Part shown: piece by piece, positions 35,066 to 44,459 of the stretch | How the letters are laid out: every line of letters begins with the position of its first letter | Numbering within the stretch: the first letter of the stretch is position 1 | Origin: Vibrio sp. 10N.261.45.E2 | GTDB taxonomy: Bacteria; Pseudomonadota; Gammaproteobacteria; Enterobacterales; Vibrionaceae | Assembly: GCF_002875705.1 (NCBI RefSeq) | Contig: NZ_MCZZ01000162.1 | Location: 1-64,000 of the forward strand | Reading direction: 5' to 3' | Length of the DNA: 64,000 nt | Made by a program: the position numbers and the translations under genes | The notes under the pieces: generated by a model | Told to the model about the DNA's origin: nothing | Seen by the model: the letters and a program-made list of their open reading frames with translations, nothing else | The model's database searches: none

Positions 35066-35896
35066 TTAAAAGAGATGAGACGACGAAAAGGTTCTCATCT
35101 CTATTTGCATGGGTTGTAAATTCCCGCCAAGCGTAACCGCAAAACGATACTGGTCATCTAATCGCCCCAAGCAACATTGCCAATCTGTAGAACTATCGTC
35201 TTGTTGAGCACAATACAGATCCAACCCAATCTCGCTATATAGCCTGATTTCGTTATACAAGCCTGATTGAAAGCCTGACGAACTGATCTCCAATGTTTTC
35301 TTAGTCAAATTAGATAAATCGAACGAAAAGCTTCGTAACGATGTGGCTAGCCCGTTGCCTGTCGCTTTGATATACGACTCCTTCAGCGCCCACAGATCGA
35401 AAAAACGCTCTCTCTGCTGCTCTTTATTAAGTTCAAGTAAATCCGCCAGCTCTTTATCTGAAAAGTAATGCTTCATAATCGAGTCGATATTGGTCGAACT
35501 TCTCGCATGTTCGATATCGACACCTAATTGAACTGGCTTCCCTAGTCTATGGCAAACCGCGATTAACAAATGTTCTTTGCTATGACTGATATTGAAATTT
35601 AACCCCGTCTTGAGTTGCTGTTCGGCGACTAAACTTGGCTTTCCTTTCTCGCCATATTCAAAGCGCCACGCTTCAGGCACGAATTCAGAATAGCTAGACA
35701 ACACCTTTCTTAGGTAGTTACGAACATAAAGGGCTTGAATTTGAGATGAGGGCATTCGATAACGTTCGACTTTCGCTATTTCATCGACCGTGAGTGACTG
35801 TTTGAGATGTGACTTACTACCGTTATCATCACGTAAATCACCCAAAGAACATAGCCACAAATCAACAACTGGTTTTTCCAATTTACTCACATTCAC
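35066..35896 (-). CDS. pfaE: 4'-Phosphopantetheinyl transferase PfaE
   Basis: This 276-residue Sfp-type transferase attaches phosphopantetheine from CoA to the active Ser of the PfaA carrier domains. The three family motifs are FNISHSKEHLLIAV, the Mg-binding QLGVDIEHARSS (Asp and Glu), and FFDLWALKESYIKATGNGL (catalytic Glu and Lys). It is encoded divergently from pfaA and convergently with the thioesterase gene (20-nt gap). Sfp-type transferases are required for PUFA synthases because AcpS does not act well on them. Confidence 0.94.
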   Translation of the reverse strand: MNVSKLEKPVVDLWLCSLGDLRDDNGSKSHLKQSLTVDEIAKVERYRMPSSQIQALYVRNYLRKVLSSYSEFVPEAWRFEYGEKGKPSLVAEQQLKTGLNFNISHSKEHLLIAVCHRLGKPVQLGVDIEHARSSTNIDSIMKHYFSDKELADLLELNKEQQRERFFDLWALKESYIKATGNGLATSLRSFSFDLSNLTKKTLEISSSGFQSGLYNEIRLYSEIGLDLYCAQQDDSSTDWQCCLGRLDDQYRFAVTLGGNLQPMQIEMRTFSSSHLF

Positions 35897-36590
35897 TTCT
35901 TCAAACCACTCATCAGAAAAACATCAAAACGAACAAATTTAACCCACCTATGATTTGAGATAAACATAGAGAATCTGCGCAGGAAACCTCCTTCATACAG
36001 GGAGTTAAAACTAACTTTTAAAATAATAACAAATTAAAACACAGATCACACTCCACCTTACGGAACAGGCATCTATTAAATGTTACTTACAAAAATCTGA
36101 CATAGATCTCACCAAGTCAAAACATAGAGTATAAACACTAAAAAAGAACCAATATCCATTAATTATCAATAAGTTAATATAATTAAAAATACAAAAAACA
36201 AAAGTTCCTCGAAATCATCTGGTCTGAACAGATCATAGTCGCCTCTGGGAGCATTGTATCGACAACTCACCTCGGGTAGCCTGCTCAACCATTAAACAAA
36301 TTCACACGTTTTTATTGCGGATACATGCTTTACATAAACCAGTACTTTGGACAGGATTTAAATGGACATTACCCTCACATTCGAATGCCCTCTTCTCGCA
36401 TGAAACACGTAATCAAACCCTGCAAGTCACTGTACTTCGCACCCTCAATTTCAGTCAGGTGGCCGACTTTCGGTAGCCTTACTCTTCAGCTGCGTTTGCC
36501 CAAATCTGTCTCAGATTTATTTTCGATTTACTTAAAAGCGCAGCCTCAAAACACGACATCGCCCTCAGTGATTTCAAGTGGAGACTCATA
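35897..36590. other. pfaE-pfaA divergent intergenic region (no confident gene)
   Basis: This 694-bp region is AT-rich from 35930 to 36210. It holds a TATAAT at 36178-36183 and a FadR-like operator at 36217-36233. An 88-codon frame (36325-36591) ends in a TAATG overlap with the pfaA start but lacks a ribosome-binding site and recognisable sequence. A 13-codon frame (36362-36403) has AGGA before it. No pfaR regulator gene is present here. Confidence 0.6.
36217..36233. promoter_or_regulatory. Candidate FadR operator upstream of pfaA
   Basis: ATCTGGTCTGAACAGAT matches the E. coli FadR consensus AnCTGGTCCGACCAGnT at 13 of 15 specified bases and the fadB site at 14 of 17. It lies about 357 bp before pfaA and 33 bp after a TATAAT. 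Confidence 0.55.
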
Positions 36591-39500
36591 ATGAGCCAAC
36601 CCGAAAAAAATACACCGGAATCAGTCGACGACACTCGACTCAATAAACGCCTAAAAGACATGCCGATTGCTATCGTTGGTATGGCAAGCATGTTTGCGAA
36701 CTCTCGTTACTTAAATAAGTTCTGGGATTTGATCAGCGAAAAGATCGATGCCATTACCGAAGTGCCTGATACGCACTGGCGCCCAGAAGATTACTACGAT
36801 TCAGATCGCACGACGCCAGACAAATCTTATTGTAAGCGCGGTGGTTTCATCCCTGAAGTCGACTTCAACCCAATGGAGTTCGGCCTTCCGCCAAATATCC
36901 TTGAACTGACTGATACGTCACAGCTGCTTTCTCTGATCGTGGCAAAAGAAGTACTTGAAGATGCCAAACTGCCAGAAGGCTACGATCGCGATAAGATCGG
37001 TATCACGCTCGGTGTGGGTGGTGGTCAGAAGATCGCTCAAAGCCTTAACGCTCGTCTTCAATACCCTGTTTTGAAAAAAGTATTCAAGAGCAGTGGTATC
37101 AACGACGAAGACAGCGAAATGCTGATCAAAAAATTCCAAGACCAATACATCCACTGGGAAGAGAACTCATTCCCAGGTTCATTGGGTAACGTAATTTCAG
37201 GTCGTATCGCTAACCGCTTTGACCTTGGTGGCATCAACTGTGTAGTAGACGCTGCTTGTGCAGGTTCTCTAGCCGCTATGCGCATGGCACTGAGCGAGCT
37301 AGTTGAAGGCCGCAGTGAAATGATGATCACAGGTGGTGTGTGTACCGATAACTCACCAACCATGTACATGAGCTTCTCGAAAACGCCAGCATTCACCACT
37401 AATGAAACCATTCAACCTTTCGACATCGACTCAAAAGGGATGATGATTGGTGAAGGTATCGGCATGGTTGCTCTTAAGCGCCTTGAAGATGCAGAGCGCG
37501 ATGGCGACAGAATCTACTCAGTGATTAAAGGTGTCGGTTCTTCTTCGGATGGTAAGTTCAAGAGTATCTACGCGCCTCGCCCAGAAGGACAAGCAAAAGC
37601 ACTAAAACGCGCTTACGACGATGCTGGATTCGCACCGCACACACTGGGCCTGCTAGAAGCGCACGGCACAGGTACTGCAGCGGGTGATGTTGCTGAATTT
37701 GGTGGCTTAAACTCAGTATTCAGTGAGAACAACGAAGAGAAGCAACACATTGCGTTAGGTTCTGTGAAATCTCAAATAGGTCACACCAAATCAACTGCGG
37801 GTACTGCAGGTTTAATCAAAGCTGCATTAGCACTGCACCACAAAGTTCTGCCGCCAACGATTAACGTATCGGCTCCGAATCCTAAGTTGGATATCGAGAA
37901 CTCGCCCTTCTACCTAAACACACAAACGCGCCCTTGGATGCAGCGTATCGACGGCACACCACGCCGTGCAGGTATCAGCTCATTTGGTTTTGGTGGTACG
38001 AACTTCCACGTTGTATTAGAAGAGTACACGCCAGAACACGCTCGCGGTGACAAATACCGTCAGCGCCAAGTACCGCAAACTCTGTTATTCAGCGCGGAAT
38101 CTCGTCAAGCACTGATCAATGAGCTAAAACAAGTTTCAACTCAAGCTGCAGACGCTGCGTTCAAACTGGAAGCGCTTGCTGAGCAGCACGCTCTACGCGA
38201 AATTGACGCTAAGCATGCTCGTATTGGTTTAGTCGTGACTGACCAAGCAGACCTTCAAGCGCAACTGACTCAAGCCCTTTCAATGCTTGAGAGCCAAACC
38301 AAAACACATTGGCAGATGCCAAACGGCATTAGCTACCGTGAGTCGGCACTGATTGCAGAAAACGGCGCAGGTAAAGTGGCAGCGCTATTTGCAGGTCAAG
38401 GTTCGCAATACCTAAATATGGGTCGCGAGCTTGCTTGTCATTACCCTGAAATGCGTCAGCAGCTTGCTCAAGCGGATCAAGTATTTGGTCAACACAAGAA
38501 AACGGCTCTGTCGCAAATTCTGTTCCCAATTCCAACCTTCACACCAGAAGCAACCAAAGCTCAAGAAGCGGTGTTAACCAACACGGCCAATGCGCAAAGT
38601 GCGATTGGTACTGTGTCTATGGGTCAGTTCGACATCATGACTCAAGCTGGCTTCAAAGCTGACATGGTCGCAGGTCACAGCTTTGGTGAGCTAAGTGCAC
38701 TATGCGCATCGGGTGTTATCTCGCAGGACGATTGCTACCAGCTAGCTTTCGCTCGTGGCGATGCGATGGCAGCGACACCAGAACAGGGCGACAGCGGTAC
38801 TATGTTTGCGGTCATCCTAGATGCAGACAAACTTCCAGCCGTTGAAAGCTGCATCAGCCAATTTGAAGGCGTGAGTATTGCCAACTACAACGCTCCGACT
38901 CAACTGGTTATTGCAGGTCCAACTGCGACGGTTCAACAAGCAGCACAAGCGCTAACTGAACAAGGCTTCAAAGCGATTGCTCTGCCTGTTTCTGGCGCTT
39001 TCCATACACCGCTTGTTGCTCACGCTCAAAAACCATTTGCAGCTGCAATTGATAAAGCTGCATTCAGCGCTCCAACGCTGCCGCTTTACTCAAACGCAAC
39101 GGGCAAACTGCACAGCAAAGACGCTAAAGCGATCAAAAAAGCGTTCAAGCAACACATGTTGCAATCGGTTCGTTTCAGCGAGCAAATTGAAGCTATGTAT
39201 GAAGCAGGCGCGCGCGTATTCGTTGAGTTCGGTCCGAAGAACATTCTTCAAAAGCTGGTTGAGAAAACATTGGCTGATAAGAACGAAGAGCTTTACGCAA
39301 TCAGCATCAACCCAAGCCCTAAAGGCGACAGTGACCAACAGCTTCGTTTAGCTGCGGTTCAACTGTGCGTGGCGGGTGTTTCATTAGACAACATTGACCC
39401 TTACCAAGCTGACATTGCTGAACCTGCAAAGGCATCACCAATGAACATCAAGCTGAATGCAACCAACTACATCAGCCCTGCTACTCGTAAGAAAATGGAT

Positions 39501-42500
39501 CAATCACTGGCTTCGGGCAACGTAACCGAAAAGACTGAGATTGTTGAAGTGAAAGTTGAAGTCGAGAAAATCGTGGAAAAAGAAGTGATTAAAACAGAAA
39601 TCGTTGAAGTACCTGTGGCTGCTCCTCAAGCTTCAAATGTACAACAGTCAGCTGCTCCAGCACCAAGAGCACAAGTAGTAACAGCAGCTCAACAGCCACA
39701 AGTGGTTCAAACAGCCCCAGCGACTAGTCAACCAACAGCTTCAGTAACCGTTGATGAGTCTTCACTGCAATCGTTCTTCAATGCTCAACAACAAGCAGCA
39801 GAAGTACATCAGCAATTCTTGGCGATTCCTCAGCAATACGGTGACACATTCAACACCCTAATGTCTGAGCAAGCGAAAATGGCAACAGCTGGCGTAGCAA
39901 TTCCTGAGAACCTACAACGTTCTATGGATATGTTCCACCAGCACCAAACTGAAACGCTAAAAGCGCACGCTCATTACCTAGAGATGCAAGCGCACAGCAA
40001 CAACTCAGCACTTAATATGCTGACGCAAGGTTCAGTACAAACGGCACAACCAACCTTAGTTGCGCCAGTAAATGCTCAGCCAGCGATTAAAGCTCCAACT
40101 ACTCAAACTACTCCAGCAGCTATCGTCCAACAGCCTGTAGCTCAAGTACAAGCGACTTCTGTACAAGCTCAGTCTGTTCAAGCTGCGCCGGTTCAAAATA
40201 CAACAACTCAGAAAGCTCCAGTACAGAAAGCAGCTCCTGCACCGCAAGTAGCGGCTCAAGCGGCAGCGCCTGTTGCAGCTCAGCCTGTGCCAGTTAAAGC
40301 ACAACCAGCTCCTGTGGCTGCACCAGTAGCAGTACAATCAGCAGATGCTGAAAAAGTGATGCTAGAAGTGGTCGCCGAGAAAACGGGTTACCCAACGGAG
40401 ATGCTTGATCTAGAAATGGACATGGAAGCAGACCTTGGTATCGACTCAATCAAGCGCGTAGAGATCCTTGGTACCGTTCAAGACGAAATGCCGAACCTAC
40501 CTGAGCTAAACCCTGAAGATTTAGCTGAGTGTCGTACTCTTGGTGAAATCGTTACCTACATGAACAGCAAGATGCCAGCATCAGCGCCTGTGGCAGCACA
40601 GCCAAGCGCAACCGCTCCTGTTCAAGCAGCTAACGGTCTTGATGCAAAAGTCGTTCAGCAAACCATGCTAGAAGTGGTGGCTGAGAAGACAGGTTACCCA
40701 ACGGAAATGCTTGATCTAGAAATGGATATGGAAGCTGACCTTGGTATCGATTCAATCAAGCATGTTGAGATTCTTGGTACGGTTCAAGATGAACTGCCTA
40801 CTCTTCCAGTGCTAAACCCTGAAGACTTAGCTGAGTGTCGTACTCTTGGCGAAATCGTTAACTACATGAACAGCAAGCTTCCAGCTTCTGCTCCTGTGTC
40901 TTCACAAGCACCAGTAGTTGCTCCGGCAACAACTGGCAATGGTCTAGATGCGGCTGTCGTTCAAAAAACCATGTTAGAAGTGGTAGCAGAGAAGACGGGC
41001 TATCCGACTGAAATGCTAGACCTAGCAATGGATATGGAAGCTGACCTTGGTATCGACTCAATCAAGCGTGTTGAAATTCTAGGGACAGTTCAAGACGAGC
41101 TACCGTCTCTTCCAGAGCTCAACCCTGAAGACTTAGCTGAATGTCGCACTCTAGGCGAGATAGTCGACTACATGAACAGTAAGCTTCCGGCTTCTGCTCC
41201 AGCAGCGGCTCAAGCATCTGCACCAGTACAAGCAGTATCAAACGGTTTAAACGCAGAACAAGTTCAAAGCACAATGTTGAGCGTAGTAGCGGATAAAACG
41301 GGCTACCCAACAGAAATGCTCGACCTAGCAATGGACATGGAAGCTGACCTTGGTATCGACTCAATCAAACGTGTTGAAATCCTAGGTACAGTTCAAGACC
41401 AGCTACCAACATTGCCAGAGCTAAATCCTGAAGACCTAGCTGAGTGTCGTACTCTGGGTGAAATTGTTGCTTACATGAATACTAAAGGCATGAACAGCAA
41501 GTTAGCTCCTAGTCCAGAAACGGCTCCAGAAGCAACTGCAACCGCTGTAGAAAGCGCAAGCAACGACCTAAATCCTGCTCATGTACAATCAACAATGATG
41601 GAAGTGGTTGCCGATAAAACTGGCTACCCCGCAGAAATGCTCGACCTAGCGATGGACATGGAAGCAGACCTTGGTATCGACTCTATCAAACGCGTTGAGA
41701 TCCTAGGTACAGTTCAAGACCAGCTACCAACACTGCCAGAACTAAACCCTGAAGACCTAGCTGAGTGTCGTACGCTTGGTGAAATCGTTACTTACATGCA
41801 AAGCAAGCTATCCGCTGCTGCACCCGTAGCGACTCCAAAAGCTGAATCAGTAACGCCTATCGCAGAAACAGCGACAGCGGAACTTCCTCCACACAATGAG
41901 GTAGCGCTAAAAAAGCTACCAGCGGCAGATAAACTCGTCGATTGTTTCTCAAAAGACGCTTGTGTCGTGATCACAGATGATGGTCACAACGCTGGTGTTC
42001 TAGCAGAAAAGTTGACCGCAAACGGCATTCAAGTTGCTGTAGTGCGTAGTGCTCTTTCTGCCGCGTCACCTTTAAACAGTGAAATCGCAAGCTACACACT
42101 CAACAGCATCGATGATGCTAGTGTGACAGCAGTGATTAACGACATCGAAGCAGACCTTAAAGCGTCGAACAAAGTGATTGCTGGCTTCATTCATTTACAA
42201 GCTATCGTTGATGCGAAACAAAGCAACGAGCAAGCGGTTAACTTGAATGCAGACTCAAGAACTTCACTGACCACAGCGTTCTTATTCGCCAAGCACCTAA
42301 ATGGCCAACTGAATGCCGTTTCTGGTCGCAGTGTGTTCTTCACACTAAGCCGTATCGATGGTGGCTTTGGTTACCTAGATACTAAGCAATTGATGAATGC
42401 GGAACTTAACCAAGCCGCGCTGTCTGGTCTAACTAAGACACTAAGCCATGAATGGCCAAACGTGTTCTGCCGCGCATTGGATGCTGACGCTTCTATTGAT

Positions 42501-44459
42501 GCTCGTCACCTAGCTGAAGCTATCATAGGCGAACTGTTCGATATCGATACCAACACGGTTGAAATCGGCCTTAGCCATGCAGAAAACGGGGAATCTGGTC
42601 GTTCAACATTGATTGCGGCAACACCGGGTGCTGCACAAACTAAAAACACAGGTGCTCAACTCACCAAGAGCGACAAGGTTCTGGTGACGGGTGGCGCTAA
42701 AGGCGTGACGTTTGAATGTGCACTGACGCTTGCTAAGCAATGTAAGTCTCACTTCATTCTTGCAGGACGTAGTAAGCATATTACTTCAGCTGAGCTACCT
42801 CAGTGGGCACAAGGCAAGCAAGAGAAAGAGCTGAAACCGGCAGCGATTGCGCACCTACAAGCTACGGGTGATAAGCCAACGCCGAAGAAAGTTGATGCCT
42901 TGCTAAAACCGGTATTGAGCAGCCTTGAAATCAACGCAGCACTTGCCGCTTTCAATGAGATTGGCGCGAGCGCTGAGTACCTAAGCCTAGATGTGTCGAA
43001 CCATGAGTCGGTAGCGAAAACACTGGCGAATTTCGACGGCATCACGGGGCTTATCCACGGTGCAGGTGTACTGGCTGACAAACACATTCAAGACAAAACA
43101 CTTGATGAACTGAACATGGTTTACGGCACGAAAGTGGGCGGACTAGAAGCGGTTCTTGGTGGTCTTGATAGCAGCAAGCTAAAACTGATTGCGATGTTCT
43201 CTTCGGCGGCGGGTTTCTACGGAAACACAGGCCAAAGTGATTACTCGATGTCTAACGAGATCCTAAACAAGGCGGCTCTACAACTGTCTGCTCGTAACCC
43301 TCAAGCGAAAGTGATGAGCTTCAACTGGGGACCGTGGGACGGTGGCATGGTCAACGCAGCACTGAAACGTATGTTCACAGAGCGCGGTGTGTACGTGATT
43401 CCTCTTCAAGCAGGTGCAGAGCTGTTTAGTTCTCAACTACTGAACGAAACTGGCATTCAACTGTTGGTTGGTACGAGCATGCAAGGTTCTGACAACAAGG
43501 AAGCTGCTGTAAAAAAGCTTAATGCGGAGTCTGTGCATCTTGCAGAGAGTCCGCTGAATACAAGCATCACTGTGACACGTCATCTTGATCCTAAGGCATT
43601 GCCTTTCATTCAAGATCACTGCATTGCCGGTAACCCAGTGTTACCGACAGTGTGTGCCATCCAATGGATGCGTGAAGTGGCTGAGCAACTGTTAGGGGTG
43701 AACGTTAGCGTTCACAACTACAAACTGCTTAAGGGTGTGATTTTTGATACTGATGAAGTGCAAGAGCTAAAACTGGTTCTTTCTTCTGATGCTAAATCAA
43801 AAGATCAGCTAAAAGCGGTGATCAGTTGCCAAGGGCGACCACAGTATCAAGCTCAGTTGCAAGTTGCCTCTGTGCAAGTTTCTGAAGATGTTCAACAAGC
43901 GTCGACAAAGCGCTTTGAGGCCAACACTTCAGCACCTGTAACAACGGCACAAGCTCTATACAGTGACGGCACTCTGTTTCATGGACCGAGACTGCAAGGT
44001 ATTACCTCAGTTGAACGCTTTGACGACTTAGGCTTATTGGCTCAATGCCAGTTGCCTCAGGTTGAAAACAGCGACTGCGGATCATTTATTCCTAAGCAAG
44101 GTTTTGGTGATAGCCAACCATTTGCAGAAGATTATTTACTGCAGGCAATGCTGGTATGGGCTCGATTGAAGTACGGCGCAGCAAGTCTACCGTCTGCAAT
44201 CGGTGAGTTTATTTGTTACGCACCGATGCACAATGGTGACCAAGGTTGGCTAGAGCTCAGCGTAATAAAAAGCACCGCTCGTTCACTGCAAGCTGATATC
44301 TCGCTTTACCATCAAGATGGTCGTTTAAGCGCGGTAATGAAAGGCGCAAAAGTCACCATCAGCAAGAGCTTAAATGACGCATTTTTGCCGAAGTCTAGCT
44401 CAACTGTAGCGAGTAAGCCGAAAACAAATAAGAAAACAGAAAAGGAGCAATTGTCATAG
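36591..44459 (+). CDS. pfaA: PUFA synthase subunit PfaA (KS-AT-5xACP-KR-DH)
   Basis: This 2622-residue multidomain synthase begins with a ketosynthase (about 24-480; triad Cys223 in DAACAGS, His358 and His398). An acyltransferase follows (about 590-880; Ser697 in GHSFGELS, His805). A charged then Ala/Pro/Gln-rich linker leads to five tandem ACPs with phosphopantetheine serines at 1286, 1388, 1490, 1591 and 1698 in DLGIDSIK. Then come a ketoreductase (VTGGAKGVTFE near 2032; Tyr2218) and a C-terminal polyketide-type dehydratase-like hotdog (HCIAGNPVLP, His2343). With PfaBCD it builds EPA or a related PUFA from malonyl units. GGAG lies 8 nt before the ATG. The second ACP has His instead of Arg after the SIK motif. 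Confidence 0.97.
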   Translation: MSQPEKNTPESVDDTRLNKRLKDMPIAIVGMASMFANSRYLNKFWDLISEKIDAITEVPDTHWRPEDYYDSDRTTPDKSYCKRGGFIPEVDFNPMEFGLPPNILELTDTSQLLSLIVAKEVLEDAKLPEGYDRDKIGITLGVGGGQKIAQSLNARLQYPVLKKVFKSSGINDEDSEMLIKKFQDQYIHWEENSFPGSLGNVISGRIANRFDLGGINCVVDAACAGSLAAMRMALSELVEGRSEMMITGGVCTDNSPTMYMSFSKTPAFTTNETIQPFDIDSKGMMIGEGIGMVALKRLEDAERDGDRIYSVIKGVGSSSDGKFKSIYAPRPEGQAKALKRAYDDAGFAPHTLGLLEAHGTGTAAGDVAEFGGLNSVFSENNEEKQHIALGSVKSQIGHTKSTAGTAGLIKAALALHHKVLPPTINVSAPNPKLDIENSPFYLNTQTRPWMQRIDGTPRRAGISSFGFGGTNFHVVLEEYTPEHARGDKYRQRQVPQTLLFSAESRQALINELKQVSTQAADAAFKLEALAEQHALREIDAKHARIGLVVTDQADLQAQLTQALSMLESQTKTHWQMPNGISYRESALIAENGAGKVAALFAGQGSQYLNMGRELACHYPEMRQQLAQADQVFGQHKKTALSQILFPIPTFTPEATKAQEAVLTNTANAQSAIGTVSMGQFDIMTQAGFKADMVAGHSFGELSALCASGVISQDDCYQLAFARGDAMAATPEQGDSGTMFAVILDADKLPAVESCISQFEGVSIANYNAPTQLVIAGPTATVQQAAQALTEQGFKAIALPVSGAFHTPLVAHAQKPFAAAIDKAAFSAPTLPLYSNATGKLHSKDAKAIKKAFKQHMLQSVRFSEQIEAMYEAGARVFVEFGPKNILQKLVEKTLADKNEELYAISINPSPKGDSDQQLRLAAVQLCVAGVSLDNIDPYQADIAEPAKASPMNIKLNATNYISPATRKKMDQSLASGNVTEKTEIVEVKVEVEKIVEKEVIKTEIVEVPVAAPQASNVQQSAAPAPRAQVVTAAQQPQVVQTAPATSQPTASVTVDESSLQSFFNAQQQAAEVHQQFLAIPQQYGDTFNTLMSEQAKMATAGVAIPENLQRSMDMFHQHQTETLKAHAHYLEMQAHSNNSALNMLTQGSVQTAQPTLVAPVNAQPAIKAPTTQTTPAAIVQQPVAQVQATSVQAQSVQAAPVQNTTTQKAPVQKAAPAPQVAAQAAAPVAAQPVPVKAQPAPVAAPVAVQSADAEKVMLEVVAEKTGYPTEMLDLEMDMEADLGIDSIKRVEILGTVQDEMPNLPELNPEDLAECRTLGEIVTYMNSKMPASAPVAAQPSATAPVQAANGLDAKVVQQTMLEVVAEKTGYPTEMLDLEMDMEADLGIDSIKHVEILGTVQDELPTLPVLNPEDLAECRTLGEIVNYMNSKLPASAPVSSQAPVVAPATTGNGLDAAVVQKTMLEVVAEKTGYPTEMLDLAMDMEADLGIDSIKRVEILGTVQDELPSLPELNPEDLAECRTLGEIVDYMNSKLPASAPAAAQASAPVQAVSNGLNAEQVQSTMLSVVADKTGYPTEMLDLAMDMEADLGIDSIKRVEILGTVQDQLPTLPELNPEDLAECRTLGEIVAYMNTKGMNSKLAPSPETAPEATATAVESASNDLNPAHVQSTMMEVVADKTGYPAEMLDLAMDMEADLGIDSIKRVEILGTVQDQLPTLPELNPEDLAECRTLGEIVTYMQSKLSAAAPVATPKAESVTPIAETATAELPPHNEVALKKLPAADKLVDCFSKDACVVITDDGHNAGVLAEKLTANGIQVAVVRSALSAASPLNSEIASYTLNSIDDASVTAVINDIEADLKASNKVIAGFIHLQAIVDAKQSNEQAVNLNADSRTSLTTAFLFAKHLNGQLNAVSGRSVFFTLSRIDGGFGYLDTKQLMNAELNQAALSGLTKTLSHEWPNVFCRALDADASIDARHLAEAIIGELFDIDTNTVEIGLSHAENGESGRSTLIAATPGAAQTKNTGAQLTKSDKVLVTGGAKGVTFECALTLAKQCKSHFILAGRSKHITSAELPQWAQGKQEKELKPAAIAHLQATGDKPTPKKVDALLKPVLSSLEINAALAAFNEIGASAEYLSLDVSNHESVAKTLANFDGITGLIHGAGVLADKHIQDKTLDELNMVYGTKVGGLEAVLGGLDSSKLKLIAMFSSAAGFYGNTGQSDYSMSNEILNKAALQLSARNPQAKVMSFNWGPWDGGMVNAALKRMFTERGVYVIPLQAGAELFSSQLLNETGIQLLVGTSMQGSDNKEAAVKKLNAESVHLAESPLNTSITVTRHLDPKALPFIQDHCIAGNPVLPTVCAIQWMREVAEQLLGVNVSVHNYKLLKGVIFDTDEVQELKLVLSSDAKSKDQLKAVISCQGRPQYQAQLQVASVQVSEDVQQASTKRFEANTSAPVTTAQALYSDGTLFHGPRLQGITSVERFDDLGLLAQCQLPQVENSDCGSFIPKQGFGDSQPFAEDYLLQAMLVWARLKYGAASLPSAIGEFICYAPMHNGDQGWLELSVIKSTARSLQADISLYHQDGRLSAVMKGAKVTISKSLNDAFLPKSSSTVASKPKTNKKTEKEQLS
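40342..41811 (+). repeat. Five tandem ACP-encoding repeats in pfaA
   Basis: Five highly similar units of about 300 bp each encode a carrier domain and an Ala/Pro-rich spacer. Serine-to-serine spacing is 102, 102, 101 and 107 codons. Units 4 and 5 are the most alike. Repeat number is known to influence PUFA yield in such synthases. Confidence 0.95.

Noticed and set aside
40056..41364. Minus-strand Ser/Leu/Arg-rich frames opposite the ACP region of pfaA
   Set aside because: These are shadows of a repetitive, Ala/Gln/Pro-rich coding region; they have no start signals and biased composition.
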